Shown piece after piece: positions 44,819-53,737 of a DNA stretch of 64,000 bases (positions are counted from its first letter, which is position 1; each line of letters starts with the position of its first letter). This stretch comes from Moanibacter sp965226025 (GTDB lineage Bacteria; Verrucomicrobiota; Verrucomicrobiia; Opitutales; UBA2987), in the NCBI GenBank assembly GCA_965226025.1, contig CBDDCD010000002.1:930001-994000 (forward strand), in the 5' to 3' direction. The notes below the pieces were generated by a model. The model was given only the letters and a program-made list of their open reading frames with translations. It did no database searches and was not told the DNA's origin. The position numbers were made by a program, and so were the translations under genes.

Positions 44819-45975
44819 GGGCGAACGGGAATTTCACTTTTATTTGCGGCGGGGATGATTTCCTCGTCTCCCGTTTAGGTAAGTCGATGGTGGCGGAGCG
44901 AAGCCGCGATCTCGAAAGCGAGTTCTCGCAGGAGATCGTCAGCGGCACGGCCAACACGGTGGAGGAGGTGGTAACGGCGGTAACCCAATTGCGCCAGGCT
45001 CTGCAGACTTTGCCCCTCTTTGGGGGGAAGAAGGTAGTTTGGTTCAAGGAAGTGAATTTCCTGGCCGATTCGGTTACGGGTCGGGCCGAAGGTACGCGCA
45101 TTGAACTGGAATCTCTTCAGAAAAGCCTGGAGGAGGTTGATCGGGAGAGCGTCGACCTGGTGATTACGGCATTTCCGGTCGATCGCAGGCGTTCCTTCTT
45201 GAAGTGGTGCGAGAAGAATGCGGATTTCCACCTGACCGGGGCCGGGCGCAGTGCGGAAAATGCGGTCGCGACTTTGATCGAAGAGGAGTGTCGACGGTTG
45301 GGGGTCGATTTCGAGGAGGGCGCGAAGGAATATCTAATAGAAAAGCTAGGAGGGAACGCTCGGCTAATAATAGAGGAGTTGCGTAAGCTGGCTGCTTATC
45401 TGGGAGAGGAGGAGAGTACGGTCAGAGAAATTCACATCGCGGAGTTGGTCCCCGAATTTGGAGAGGGCAATTTCTTCGAAGCGGTGGAGGCATTCTACAG
45501 CGCAGACGTTGAATGGACGCTGCAAGCGATTCGACGTCATTTCTTTGGGAACCGGGATGCGCGAGGGCTGATAACAAGCCTGCAAGGACGCAATCGCCTG
45601 CTGATTCAACTGCGAGCTTTGATGGGCGGAGGAGAGATCCAGGTTGGAGGGGGAAATCTGAGCCCATCCTCACTGGAGAAGGCGGCCAAGGCCTACGAAA
45701 AGCACTTCGGAGGGAGTCAGGAGAAGAGGAATTTCAATCTCTTTTCACAGAGTCCATGGTATCTTCGTCACCTCTGTGCTTGCGCGGCTCGTTTTCCCCT
45801 CAAGAGTCTCATCCGATTTCAGTCCGCCTTTGTCAGCGCATTTGAGGAGACGCTGAATCGTGCCGATGAGCAGGAAGAGGTGATGCGCGATCTCGCCGTA
45901 CGAAGCCTGAGCCGGGTCTCGCCTCCTGCCGCTCCTGGAAAGAGCCGAGAATACTCGGCGCGTAAAAAATTCTGA
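44815..45975 (+). CDS. holA: DNA polymerase III delta subunit
   Basis: 386 residues from the GTG at 44815 (VRANGNFTFICGGDDFLVSR), chosen because it overlaps the cinA stop and matches the start of HolA homologues. AAA+-like fold: FICGGDDFLVSRLGKSMV in place of a functional Walker A, FGGKKVVWFKEVNFL, SVDLVITAFPVDRRRSFLKW and the Arg-rich lid region LGGNARLIIEELRKLAAYLG. It is the clamp-opening wrench of the clamp loader. Coupled to cinA by overlap. Assignment rests on the general fold text, which is weakly conserved in this family. Confidence 0.82.
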   Translation: MRANGNFTFICGGDDFLVSRLGKSMVAERSRDLESEFSQEIVSGTANTVEEVVTAVTQLRQALQTLPLFGGKKVVWFKEVNFLADSVTGRAEGTRIELESLQKSLEEVDRESVDLVITAFPVDRRRSFLKWCEKNADFHLTGAGRSAENAVATLIEEECRRLGVDFEEGAKEYLIEKLGGNARLIIEELRKLAAYLGEEESTVREIHIAELVPEFGEGNFFEAVEAFYSADVEWTLQAIRRHFFGNRDARGLITSLQGRNRLLIQLRALMGGGEIQVGGGNLSPSSLEKAAKAYEKHFGGSQEKRNFNLFSQSPWYLRHLCACAARFPLKSLIRFQSAFVSAFEETLNRADEQEEVMRDLAVRSLSRVSPPAAPGKSREYSARKKF

Positions 45976-45979
45976 CTTT

Positions 45980-46251
45980 GTGCTGGTGTTCGTAATTACA
46001 ATGACGTTTGTGGGAGCGCCACTGGGGATATTGCAAGGCGCCCGAACGCGGACGGGTCGGGGGATCCCTTGCGCGTTTGGGCAACGCCGCAATACCCCCA
46101 GTGCCGCCCCACCGCTTTGCGGCCTGGCGATTTTGGCCTTGAGCCGCGTTAGCTTTGAGTGACAGGGTCTCAAACCCAGCCTACTCAAAGCCGCCTTGCC
46201 CAAGGCCAAAATCGCCTAGGCAAACGCCATCGTAATTACGAACACCAGCAC
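45980..46251. repeat. Multi-stem structured element between holA and purB
   Basis: An outer stem of 31 bp with two mismatches (45980-46010 with 46221-46251; GTGCTGGTGTTCGTAATTAC begins the left arm) encloses two long hairpins. Hairpin 2 spans 46020-46103 (CACTGGGG.TATTGC arms, then GCCCGAACGCG/CGCGTTTGGGC). Hairpin 3 spans 46122-46221 (GGCGATTTTGGCCTT/AAGGCCAAAATCGCC) with an inner GCTTTGAGT/ACTCAAAGC pair. Together they form a branched fold. It ends 10 bp before the purB start. Confidence 0.6.
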
Positions 46252-46260
46252 TTAGACCCG

Positions 46261-47685
46261 GTGGAGACCATACCCAACATTCTTGCCCTGCGCTACGCCT
46301 CGACGGAGCTGAAAGCGATCTGGTCTCCGAGAGGGAAGATCCTCATGGAGCGAGACTTCTGGATAGCGGTGATGAAGGCCCAGAAGGAATTGGGCCTGGA
46401 TATTCCGGATGAGGCTATCACCGCTTATGAAGCGGCCCGGGAAGCTGTCGACCTCGACGATATTCAGAGACGTGAATCGATCACGCGCCACGACGTGAAG
46501 GCCCGAATCGATGCATTCTGTGACCTTGCCGGGCATGAGCACATTCACAAAGGGATGACGAGTCGCGACCTCACCGAGAACGTCGAGCAACTTCAGGTCT
46601 GTCGATCCCTTCGGCTCATCAGAAGAAAGGCGATTACGGCTCTCAGTGCCCTTTCCCGGCGAGCGGAGGAATTCAAGAGTCTCGTGATTACGGCGCGCAC
46701 CCATAACGTCCCGGCGCAGCCCACATCCTACGGAAGACGGTTGGCCATGTTCGGCGAAGAAACCCTCCTGGCGATCGAGCGCCTCGACTCTCTGATTGAG
46801 AACTATCCCATTCGCGGTTTGAAGGGAGCGGTCGGCAATCAGCTGGACTGCCTCACCCTATTCGACGGTGATCGCGATCGTGTCTTTCGCTTGGAAGAGA
46901 TTGTCTACAAGCATCTTGGGGTCAAAAGAGGGCTGGCGGCGACGGGCCAAGTCTATCCCAGGAGCCTCGATTTTGAGGTTGTCGGCGCCCTTACCGCACT
47001 GGCCTCGGGGCCGGCTAACTTTGCCCGGAGCTTGCGCCTGATGGCGGGTCATGAATTGGCCGGCGAGGGCTCCGCAGATGGGCAGATCGGATCCTCTGCA
47101 ATGCCGCACAAAATCAACTCTCGCAGTTGCGAGAGAATCGCGGGGTTCCTCACTTTGCTGAGGGGCTTCCACTCCATGGTTGCGGGACTCGCCGGCGAGC
47201 AGTGGAATGAGGGGGATGTTTCCTGTTCTGTGGTGAGGCGAGTGGCTTTGCCGGACAGCTTCTTTGTGGCCGACGGCCTGCTTCAGACCCTCCTCGTAGT
47301 GTTGGATGAGATGGAGGTGTTTCCGGAGGTTATTCACCAGGAGAACGAGAAATACCTGCCTTTCCTGGCGACCACTTCGATTCTGATGGAAGCGGTTCGA
47401 CGTGGGGCCGGACGGGAAACTGCCCACGGCCTAATTCGGGAGCATGCCCTGGCCGCCCTTCGAGACTTGCGAACCGGCCGCATCGCCCAAAACGATCTCT
47501 TGGAACGACTCGGTTCCGATTCGAGGCTGGGGATCGATCGGCACCGGCTCGATGAAATCGTAGATCGTCTTCGTACTTGGGCCGGCGGCGCCTCGCAGCA
47601 AGTCGACGAATTTGTCGACCGGGTTGGGATCTGGAGGAAGCGTTTTCCGGACGCGGAAACGCACTCGCGCCAAGGTATTCTCTGA
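46261..47685 (+). CDS. purB: Adenylosuccinate lyase
   Basis: 474 residues from the GTG at 46261 (VETIPNILALRYASTELKAI), which matches the start of PurB; upstream frame lies in the repeat element. It cleaves adenylosuccinate and SAICAR in purine synthesis. Motifs: GHEHIHKGMTSRDLTENVEQ, ARTHNVPAQPTSYGRRLAMF with a catalytic His, and GSSAMPHKINSRSCERIAGF, the fumarase/aspartase-superfamily signature. No Shine-Dalgarno sequence precedes the start; the structured element reaches to 10 bp upstream. Confidence 0.93.
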   Translation: METIPNILALRYASTELKAIWSPRGKILMERDFWIAVMKAQKELGLDIPDEAITAYEAAREAVDLDDIQRRESITRHDVKARIDAFCDLAGHEHIHKGMTSRDLTENVEQLQVCRSLRLIRRKAITALSALSRRAEEFKSLVITARTHNVPAQPTSYGRRLAMFGEETLLAIERLDSLIENYPIRGLKGAVGNQLDCLTLFDGDRDRVFRLEEIVYKHLGVKRGLAATGQVYPRSLDFEVVGALTALASGPANFARSLRLMAGHELAGEGSADGQIGSSAMPHKINSRSCERIAGFLTLLRGFHSMVAGLAGEQWNEGDVSCSVVRRVALPDSFFVADGLLQTLLVVLDEMEVFPEVIHQENEKYLPFLATTSILMEAVRRGAGRETAHGLIREHALAALRDLRTGRIAQNDLLERLGSDSRLGIDRHRLDEIVDRLRTWAGGASQQVDEFVDRVGIWRKRFPDAETHSRQGIL

Positions 47686-47766
47686 CGGCAAAAAAGAATT
47701 TGCGTTTCGAGAGGGTTGTATATCTTCTTTGTCGACCCTTTCGAAAAACAAAGAGAAATCCATTGT

Positions 47767-49032
47767 ATGGCAGGAGAACTCACTGGAAATTGTCTGGTAG
47801 CGCAGTCTGGAGGACCCACTTCGGTAATTAATGCAAGTCTGGCAGGTGTCATAAACGAAGCACTGAACTACGAGTGTATCGAGGAGATCTTCGGAGGGCT
47901 CAATGGGATCCTCGGAATACTGAATGAAGATTTGGTCGACCTGGCGGCAGAGTCGCAGCAGACCATTCGGGCTCTTCGTTATACGCCGGCTTCGGCCTTG
48001 GGAACCTGCCGCTATCGATTGAAGAAGACTCAGGACTTCGAGCGTGTTCTCCAGGTATTTGAAGCCCACAATATCCGCTATTTTTTCTACCTGGGGGGGA
48101 ACGACTCTCAGGAAACCGCGGGTAAGATCTCCGATCTTGCGCAAAGCCGGGGCTATGAAATGCGGGTGATCGGAATTCCCAAGACGGTGGACAATGACCT
48201 TGTCGGCACCGACCACTGCCCAGGTTATGGAAGCGTGGTCAAGTACGTAGCGACAACCGTCCGGGAGATGGCCTGCGACAATGAGGCGATGGGGCACGGC
48301 GACCTCGTTTCGATTCTCGAAGTCATGGGGCGAAACGCAGGTTGGATTGCGGCCGGCTCATCCCTCGCCAAGAGGAGGGATCGGCCGAGTGATCCGCCCC
48401 ATCTCATCTATCTGCCGGAGGTGGCCTTTTCGGTCGAGAAATTCCTCGACGATGTGCAGAGAGTCTTGAGCCGGGAGAGGTATTGTCTGGTTGTAGTGGG
48501 AGAGGGTTTGGTCGATAAGGACGGAAATTACATAGCGACCTCGAGTGGGCAGATCGACTCTTTCGGTAACGCCCAATTGGGAGGGGCGGGGGATTTTCTG
48601 CGGAATCTTGCCGAAAAGCATCCGGGAATCAGGGTGCGTTCCGCGAAGCTCGGGATCAGTCAGCGGGCGGCCGCACATTGTTCCTCGAAGACGGACAATG
48701 ATGAGGCTTTTATGGCGGGGAAGGCCGCTGTCGAAGCAGCGGTCGCCAACGGAAAGACCGACATGATGGTCACGCTCTTGAGAGGGGAAGGCGAGCAATA
48801 CACGAGTGAAACCGGCCTTTGTGAACTGGCCGACGTTGCTAACGGTGTTAAGTCAATTCCTGTCTCGTGGATAAATGACGACGGCGTCAGCTTGAATTTC
48901 CAATTCATCAAGTACGCCAGCCCGCTCATTCAGGGCGAAGTGCCCGTCCCCTTCGATAACGGGGTTCCGATTTACTGTCAGCTCAATAAGATTTGGGTCG
49001 ATAAGTTGCTCGGGGCCCACGCTTTCGAATAA
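47767..49032 (+). CDS. pfp: PPi-type 6-phosphofructokinase
   Basis: 421 residues from MAGELTGNCLVAQSGGPTSV. It phosphorylates fructose 6-phosphate in glycolysis. GGPTSVINASLAGV starts the nucleotide/PPi site, YFFYLGGNDSQETAG has the GGND variant typical of PPi-using enzymes, and VIGIPKTVDNDLVGTDHCPG holds the catalytic Asp with Lys before it. VSILEVMGRNAGWIAAGSSL binds the sugar phosphate. The use of PPi rather than ATP is inferred from GGND. It is followed by a 97-bp inverted repeat shared with the convergent kinase gene. Confidence 0.88.
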   Translation: MAGELTGNCLVAQSGGPTSVINASLAGVINEALNYECIEEIFGGLNGILGILNEDLVDLAAESQQTIRALRYTPASALGTCRYRLKKTQDFERVLQVFEAHNIRYFFYLGGNDSQETAGKISDLAQSRGYEMRVIGIPKTVDNDLVGTDHCPGYGSVVKYVATTVREMACDNEAMGHGDLVSILEVMGRNAGWIAAGSSLAKRRDRPSDPPHLIYLPEVAFSVEKFLDDVQRVLSRERYCLVVVGEGLVDKDGNYIATSSGQIDSFGNAQLGGAGDFLRNLAEKHPGIRVRSAKLGISQRAAAHCSSKTDNDEAFMAGKAAVEAAVANGKTDMMVTLLRGEGEQYTSETGLCELADVANGVKSIPVSWINDDGVSLNFQFIKYASPLIQGEVPVPFDNGVPIYCQLNKIWVDKLLGAHAFE

Positions 49033-49034
49033 GG

Positions 49035-49131
49035 AGAAATCTTTCGGCCTAGCCGTGTGTCTGTCGGGCTTGACTACCTGCACAGCAATCGAATCACAAC
49101 GTCCGACAGACGGCTAGGCCGAAAGATTTCT
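49035..49131. repeat. Long inverted repeat between pfp and the hybrid kinase
   Basis: Perfect 22-bp arms (49035-49056 and 49110-49131, reading AATCTTTCGGCCTAGCCG within) with an inner CTGTCGG/CCGACAG pair. The stop TAG of the minus-strand kinase gene lies at the outer end of the right arm. No U-tract. Confidence 0.65.
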
Positions 49132-50710
49132 AACCCGAGATTGCAGTGTAGGCTCGTGCCATAGCCTCCCGAAGATGAGCAATCAAGATCGGCTTGGCTA
49201 GATAGTCGGACATTCCTGCGGCGAGGCAACGTTCCCGGTCGTTCTGGAGGGCATAGGCAGTGATGGCGATGATGTAGACGGCGCTCTTCCCCTCGCCGCA
49301 TTCTCCGTTTCGGATTCTCCTTGTCACCTCCAAGCCATCCATTTCGTGCATCTGCACGTCCATCAGGATCACATCAAAATCACTCTCCTTGACTTTTTCA
49401 AGGGCTTGGGGACCTTCATCGGCAAGGGTGGAGCTATAGCCCAGATTCTGTAGGATATCGACAATGAGCTTCTGGTTCACAGGCTCGTCCTCCACCACCA
49501 GTATGCTGAGGGGGCGGTTGGTTGCGAATACTTCCTCCACGGCGTGATCCTTGGGCGATTCGGCTCCTTCCTGCTGGCTGCGCGCTTCCTCAATCGCAAT
49601 TTTGAAATGGAAGGTGGTTCCGCGATCGACCTCGCTTTCAACCTAGATGGTCCCATTCATGAATTCGATAAGTCGTTTGCAGATGACCAGGCCGAGACCG
49701 GAGCCTCCGAATCGGCGAGTTGTGGAGGAATCGACTTGGGTGAATGGATTGAAAAGCCGCTTCAGATTCTCACCCGGTATGCCGATACCCGTATCGGCGA
49801 TCTTGAAGTGGATCTCCCAACGATCACCTTCCTGTTTTGAAGTCTTGACGTCGAGGTGGACTTCTCCTGCGTCGGTGAATTTGACCGCGTTATTGACAAG
49901 ATTGAGGATGATCTGGCGAAGGCGGTAGGGATCTCCCACAAATAATCCCCCAGATTCGTCATCGATCTCGAAGTTCAGCTCAATTTTCTTCTCATTCGCC
50001 TTGACGAGTTCGAGTTCGAGGGCTTCCAGAACAACGTGTTCAAGGCTGAAGTCGGTTTTCTCGAGTTCGATGCTCTGTGATTCTATCTTGGAGTAGTCGA
50101 GTATGTTGTTGATCAGTTCGAGCAGATTCTTCCCACTTCGATTGATAATTTGTACCTGCTCGTGTTGAGAGTCTTTCAGATCAGTTTGGGCTAAGAGGTC
50201 GGCGAACCCGAGGATGGCGTTCAACGGCGTCCTGATTTCATGGCTCATCATAGCGAGGAAATCGGATTTGGTCCGGTCCGCCTTTTCCAGTTTGGCATTG
50301 GCCTCTTCCAGATCCGCTCGCTGCTTGGTGATCTCGTCTTCGGCACGCTTTATGCGTTCCACCACATGTACTTTGGCGACGAGTATTTCGTCATCGACCG
50401 GCTTTGTCAGGTAGTCGAAGGCACCCAGTTCCAAACCCTTAACGACACGATCGGGATCCCGATACCGGGCCGAGAGAAAGATAACCGGGATGTTCTTTGT
50501 TTCGGCGTCGTCCCTTAGAACCTGAATCACACCGTATCCGTCCCAATCAGGCATTTGGACGTCGAGCAGAATGAGATCGGGGTGCTCATCGCGGGCCATC
50601 TTCAGACATTCAGTGCCGTTGACGGCGTCGATGACTTCGTAGTCACCTTCCAGGATGTCGCGGATGAGATCCAGATTATCTTGATTGTCGTCTACGGATA
50701 AGATCTTCAT
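49130..50710 (-). pseudogene. Hybrid histidine kinase split by an amber codon
   Basis: The full frame has four domains: a receiver domain (Asp near residue 50 in LILLDVQMP), a coiled segment, HisKA (His near residue 157, FLAMMSHEIRTPLN), HATPase (LNLVNNAVKFTD, DTGIGIPGENL, GSGLGLVICKRL) and a second receiver (VILMDVQMHEMDG). A TAG at 49643-49645 follows LIEFMNGTI; the frame continues VESEVDRGTTFHFKIAIEE. The position is normally Trp (TGG), so one G-to-A change explains it. Downstream the receiver may still be made from a GTG or ATG near 49540. The start ATG is 5 bp after a tRNA-Glu. The signal sensed is unknown. Confidence 0.85.
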
Positions 50711-50714
50711 TGAA

Positions 50715-50792
50715 TGGCGTCCCGTAGGGGATTTGAACCCCTGTTGCAGGGATGAGAACCCTGTGTCCTAGGCCTGGCTAGACGAACGGGAC
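50715..50792 (-). tRNA. tRNA-Glu (CTC)
   Basis: Reads GTCCCGTTCGTCTAGCC at the 5' end, an anticodon arm CAGGG-TTCTCAT-CCCTG with anticodon CTC, a T-loop GGTTCAAATCC, and ends ACGGGAC-G-CCA with encoded CCA. The acceptor stem GTCCCGT/ACGGGAC pairs fully. The kinase gene starts 4 bp downstream. Confidence 0.93.
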
Positions 50793-50847
50793 CACGCAAA
50801 ATCCGAGAAAGAACGAGTAGCTTAAGCCACGCTCGGGAGCTGTCAAT

Positions 50848-50920
50848 AGCTTGGAAGTCGCATACCTGTTTCCGTCTTGGTTTCCCTAGGGGACGGAAAC
50901 AGGTATGCGATTTCCAAGCT
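50848..50920. repeat. Inverted repeat covering the yyaL 3' end
   Basis: 29-bp arms (50848-50876 and 50892-50920) differ at one position. The right arm encodes the last residues of the YyaL-type protein, and the loop holds its stop (CCCTAG). Between yyaL and the tRNA-Glu. Confidence 0.6.
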
Positions 50921-53177
50921 TGATGTGCTTGTCGAGGAGACGTGCCATCACCACCAGGTCGGTCGTAGGGAGTTGGCAGGTGTAGTTCTCGCAGACGTAT
51001 GCCGTTGTCTTGTTTTGCATGGGTTTGAGGGCATTAAGAACCTCGAGATTTTGGCTGAGGTATTGCTGGCCGGCGGCTCCATCCGCAAGGAGGACCACCT
51101 TGTTGGGAATATAGCGGCGAAAGATCTCCTTGAGCATGAGTCGGGTTTCTCTGTCCTTAGCCCTACCCGCGAGGATGATCTGGGGCGGAGTATCCTGAAG
51201 GAAGTCGTGGGCGACCAACATCTGGGGCATGCCCAGAGGCACCTCGCGCAGATGTCCCCGAAACCCTTGGAGAGTCTTTTCCGCTCTCATTCGGCTTTCC
51301 TTGCTTCCGGTCATCTGAGCGATGCGGAGCAGATTCAAAACGGAGACCGAATTGGCCGAAGGGACGGCCCCATCGTAGGATTCCTTCATTCGAAGGAGAA
51401 TCGATGAATCGGTCCCCGAATCGCTAAAGTAACCGCCTCCGGAGGGATCGAGAAAGAGAGCATCCTGAGAATCCTGAAGGCTTACCGCGAGTTTCAGCCA
51501 ATCTATGTTGAGGGAGGCTTCGTAAAGATCGATCAGTCCCTGAATAAAGAAGGCGTAGTCTTCGGCAAAGCCCTCCACTTTAGAAGGCCCATTTCGGTAG
51601 ATCCGAAGCAGCCGTTTCGACTTCGAATCGTAAAGTGTTTGGGAGATGAAGGTGGCGGCTTCCTCCGCGGCACGAAGGTACTTCGGCTGCTGGAGAACAT
51701 GGGCGGCTCGGGCGAAAGCGGAGATCATTAGGCCGTTCCACGAGGTGATGATCTTGTCGTCGCGATGCGGGCGGGGTCGTTTTTCGCGAAATGAAAACAG
51801 TTTGGCTCGGGCGGCCGTCAGGAGATTCCGCACTTCCTCGGCGGGGAGTTTGGAATACTCCGCCGTTTCTTCGATGCTCTCTCTTCGTTTTAGAATGTTC
51901 CATCCGACGAATTCGTCGTGCGGGTCGCTTTTCGGTGGAGCGTTTCCGACTTCGGAAACACCGAAATGCCGGATAAAGACTTCCGCGGTCTTCCTGTCCA
52001 GAAGGGCGTGAATGGATTTTCGTTTCCAGACGTAGAAGGCGCCTTCAACTTTCTCCGATGAGTCTTCCATGCGAAAGCTATCGGCGTCTTCGGCCGAATA
52101 AAATCCTCCTCGGGAATCCTTCATATCTCTCAAGACATACTTGAGATTGTCCCGAGCTAAATCCGAATAAACTGAGTCTCCCGTGATTTGAAATGCGTCG
52201 AGGTAGGCGCACACCAGCTGAGCTTGATCGTAAAGCATCTTCTCGAAGTGGGGGACGTGCCAGAAGCGATCCACTGAGTAGCGGTGGAACCCCCCCCCGA
52301 TGTGGTCGTAGATTCCCCCTCGCGCCATTTTGCGAAGTGTAAAAAGGGCCATCTCCAGGGCCTTCGCCCCCTCCGCGTCTCCGGCTTCTTTGGAAGCGTA
52401 GTAGTGGAGGAGAAAACTCAGATTCACGGGCCGGGGAAACTTGGGAGCGGAGTTGAATCCGCCCTCCTTGGAGTCGAAGTTTGCGGAGTATTGCCTAAAG
52501 GCGGTATCCGGGAGATTTGATTCGGAGGCTTGGCCGGCCATTGGGGTCGGTTGAGCGCTTCTGCGCAATGCTTCCAGCACTCCATCGGCCTGCGATTCGA
52601 TCTCTTCGCGATGGGTCTCCCAGAGGGTGGCGACTCGCTGCAGAATGACGGGAAAACCGAACTTGCCCCATCGATTCTCTGGGGGGAAGTAGGTCCCGCC
52701 GAGGATGGGTTTGAGGTCTGGAGTGAGCCACACGCTCATAGGCCACCCGCCACTCCCCGTGGTGGCCTGCACGAATCGCATATAGACTCGGTCAACATCC
52801 GGACGTTCCTCCCGATCGACCTTGATGTTGACAAAGTTTTGATTCATGAGAGCTGCCGTATTGGAATTTTCAAAGGACTCACGCTCCATCACATGGCACC
52901 AATGGCAGGTCGAATAACCGACCGATAGAAAGATCATCTTATCCTCGCCTCGGGCGCGGGCGAAAGCCTCCTCGCCCCAAGGAAACCAATCGACCGGATT
53001 GTAGGCGTGCTGAAGCAGATAGGGTGATTTCTCCCGAATCAGACGATTGGCGGGGGCGTGGCTGGCGCCCGCTTCCCGGGCTTCTCCGCCGGCGGGTTCA
53101 ATGGTTGCGAGAATACCGAGCCACAGCAGAAGTAGCGAGGCCGGAGTATTCGGGGTGATTTTGACCTCCTGGTCCAT
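50886..53177 (-). CDS. YyaL-type thioredoxin-domain protein (DUF255)
   Basis: 763 residues with an N-terminal hydrophobic signal segment (ASLLLLWLGILATIEPAGG). ANRLIREKSPYLLQHAYNPV and STCHWCHVMERESFEN are the DUF255 signature with its CxxC; the rest is an (alpha/alpha)6-barrel-like region (LSFLLHYYASKEAGD.., YDQAQLVCAYLDAFQ). Homologues are called spermatogenesis-associated protein 20-like; their function is not established. The start ATG lies 10 bp after a tRNA-Glu, with no room for a leader. The C-terminus is encoded in a hairpin. Confidence 0.85.
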   Translation of the reverse strand: MDQEVKITPNTPASLLLLWLGILATIEPAGGEAREAGASHAPANRLIREKSPYLLQHAYNPVDWFPWGEEAFARARGEDKMIFLSVGYSTCHWCHVMERESFENSNTAALMNQNFVNIKVDREERPDVDRVYMRFVQATTGSGGWPMSVWLTPDLKPILGGTYFPPENRWGKFGFPVILQRVATLWETHREEIESQADGVLEALRRSAQPTPMAGQASESNLPDTAFRQYSANFDSKEGGFNSAPKFPRPVNLSFLLHYYASKEAGDAEGAKALEMALFTLRKMARGGIYDHIGGGFHRYSVDRFWHVPHFEKMLYDQAQLVCAYLDAFQITGDSVYSDLARDNLKYVLRDMKDSRGGFYSAEDADSFRMEDSSEKVEGAFYVWKRKSIHALLDRKTAEVFIRHFGVSEVGNAPPKSDPHDEFVGWNILKRRESIEETAEYSKLPAEEVRNLLTAARAKLFSFREKRPRPHRDDKIITSWNGLMISAFARAAHVLQQPKYLRAAEEAATFISQTLYDSKSKRLLRIYRNGPSKVEGFAEDYAFFIQGLIDLYEASLNIDWLKLAVSLQDSQDALFLDPSGGGYFSDSGTDSSILLRMKESYDGAVPSANSVSVLNLLRIAQMTGSKESRMRAEKTLQGFRGHLREVPLGMPQMLVAHDFLQDTPPQIILAGRAKDRETRLMLKEIFRRYIPNKVVLLADGAAGQQYLSQNLEVLNALKPMQNKTTAYVCENYTCQLPTTDLVVMARLLDKHIKLGNRIPVSVP

Positions 53178-53187
53178 GGCCGTAAAG

Positions 53188-53265
53188 TGGCGTCCCGTAG
53201 GGGATTTGAACCCCTGTTACAGGGATGAAAACCCTGTGTCCTGGACCTGGCTAGACGAACGGGAC
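53188..53265 (-). tRNA. tRNA-Glu (TTC)
   Basis: Same layout as the tRNA at 50715: GTCCCGT acceptor, anticodon loop TTTTCAT giving TTC, T-loop GGTTCAAATCC and encoded CCA. Only a few positions differ between the two tRNAs. It sits 10 bp upstream of the yyaL start on the same strand. Confidence 0.93.
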
Positions 53266-53441
53266 GCGAAAAAAATGAAGATCCATGAACTTAGGTCCGC
53301 CCAATTGCGGCGCAAGGTTATTCTCTATCGCCCGGAGGGACAGTACACCGGCGAATTCGGATCCTTCCATCCGACAGTTTCCTGATGTCGCTTGACAAGG
53401 AAGAAGGAAGCTATTTGCTTTCGTCCTTTTCGGTAGACTCG

Positions 53442-53576
53442 GTGAAACCAACATACAGACCCTCCAAGATCCGTCGGAAACGAAAGTTTGGATTTCGAGC
53501 CCGGAAAGGGACGCGGGGCGGCCGCAGGGTCTTAGCAAACCGTCGAAGTAAGGGACGAAAGCGACTCTCCGCCTAG
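53442..53576 (+). CDS. rpmH: 50S ribosomal protein L34
   Basis: 44 residues from a GTG start: VKPTYRPSKIRRKRKFGFRA, then GGRRVLANRRSKGRKRLSA, almost identical to L34 from many bacteria. Longer frame upstream was rejected. The TAG stop at 53574-53576 is part of a CTAGGAGCCTGTCGG repeat. It leads the rpmH-rnpA-yidD-yidC block usual near oriC, although dnaA is not seen. Confidence 0.93.
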   Translation: MKPTYRPSKIRRKRKFGFRARKGTRGGRRVLANRRSKGRKRLSA

Positions 53577-53641
53577 GAGCCTGTCGGATTTTGACGTTCG
53601 ATTGGTTTGCAAGTGACTAGGTTCGTCCGACAGACTCCTAG
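53573..53641. repeat. CTGTCGGA hairpin element after rpmH
   Basis: CTAGGAGCCTGTCGGA (53573-53588) pairs with TCCGACAGACTCCTAG (53626-53641) with one mismatch. The stop codon of rpmH is the TAG of the left arm. The final CTAG also starts the next element (53638). Confidence 0.65.
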
Positions 53642-53729
53642 CCCGCTTTCCGCACAAAATTCCCGGCGGCGGTTTGGGTCGGAATCTCCCGCCCGACGCA
53701 TTGTTGCGGGTGGCCTCAAAAGCGGGCTA
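53638..53729. repeat. TAGCCCGCTTT hairpin element before rnpA
   Basis: CTAGCCCGCTTT (53638-53649) pairs with AAAAGCGGGCTA (53718-53729). It shares CTAG with the preceding element, so two palindromes are joined in tandem. It ends 8 bp before the rnpA ATG. Confidence 0.65.
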
Positions 53730-53737
53730 TTCAACCA

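Noticed and set aside
12803..49645. Stop-codon recoding (TGA in darT, TAG in the kinase)
   Set aside because: Many genes use TGA and TAG as normal stops here, and darG is also frameshifted, so simple decay is likelier.
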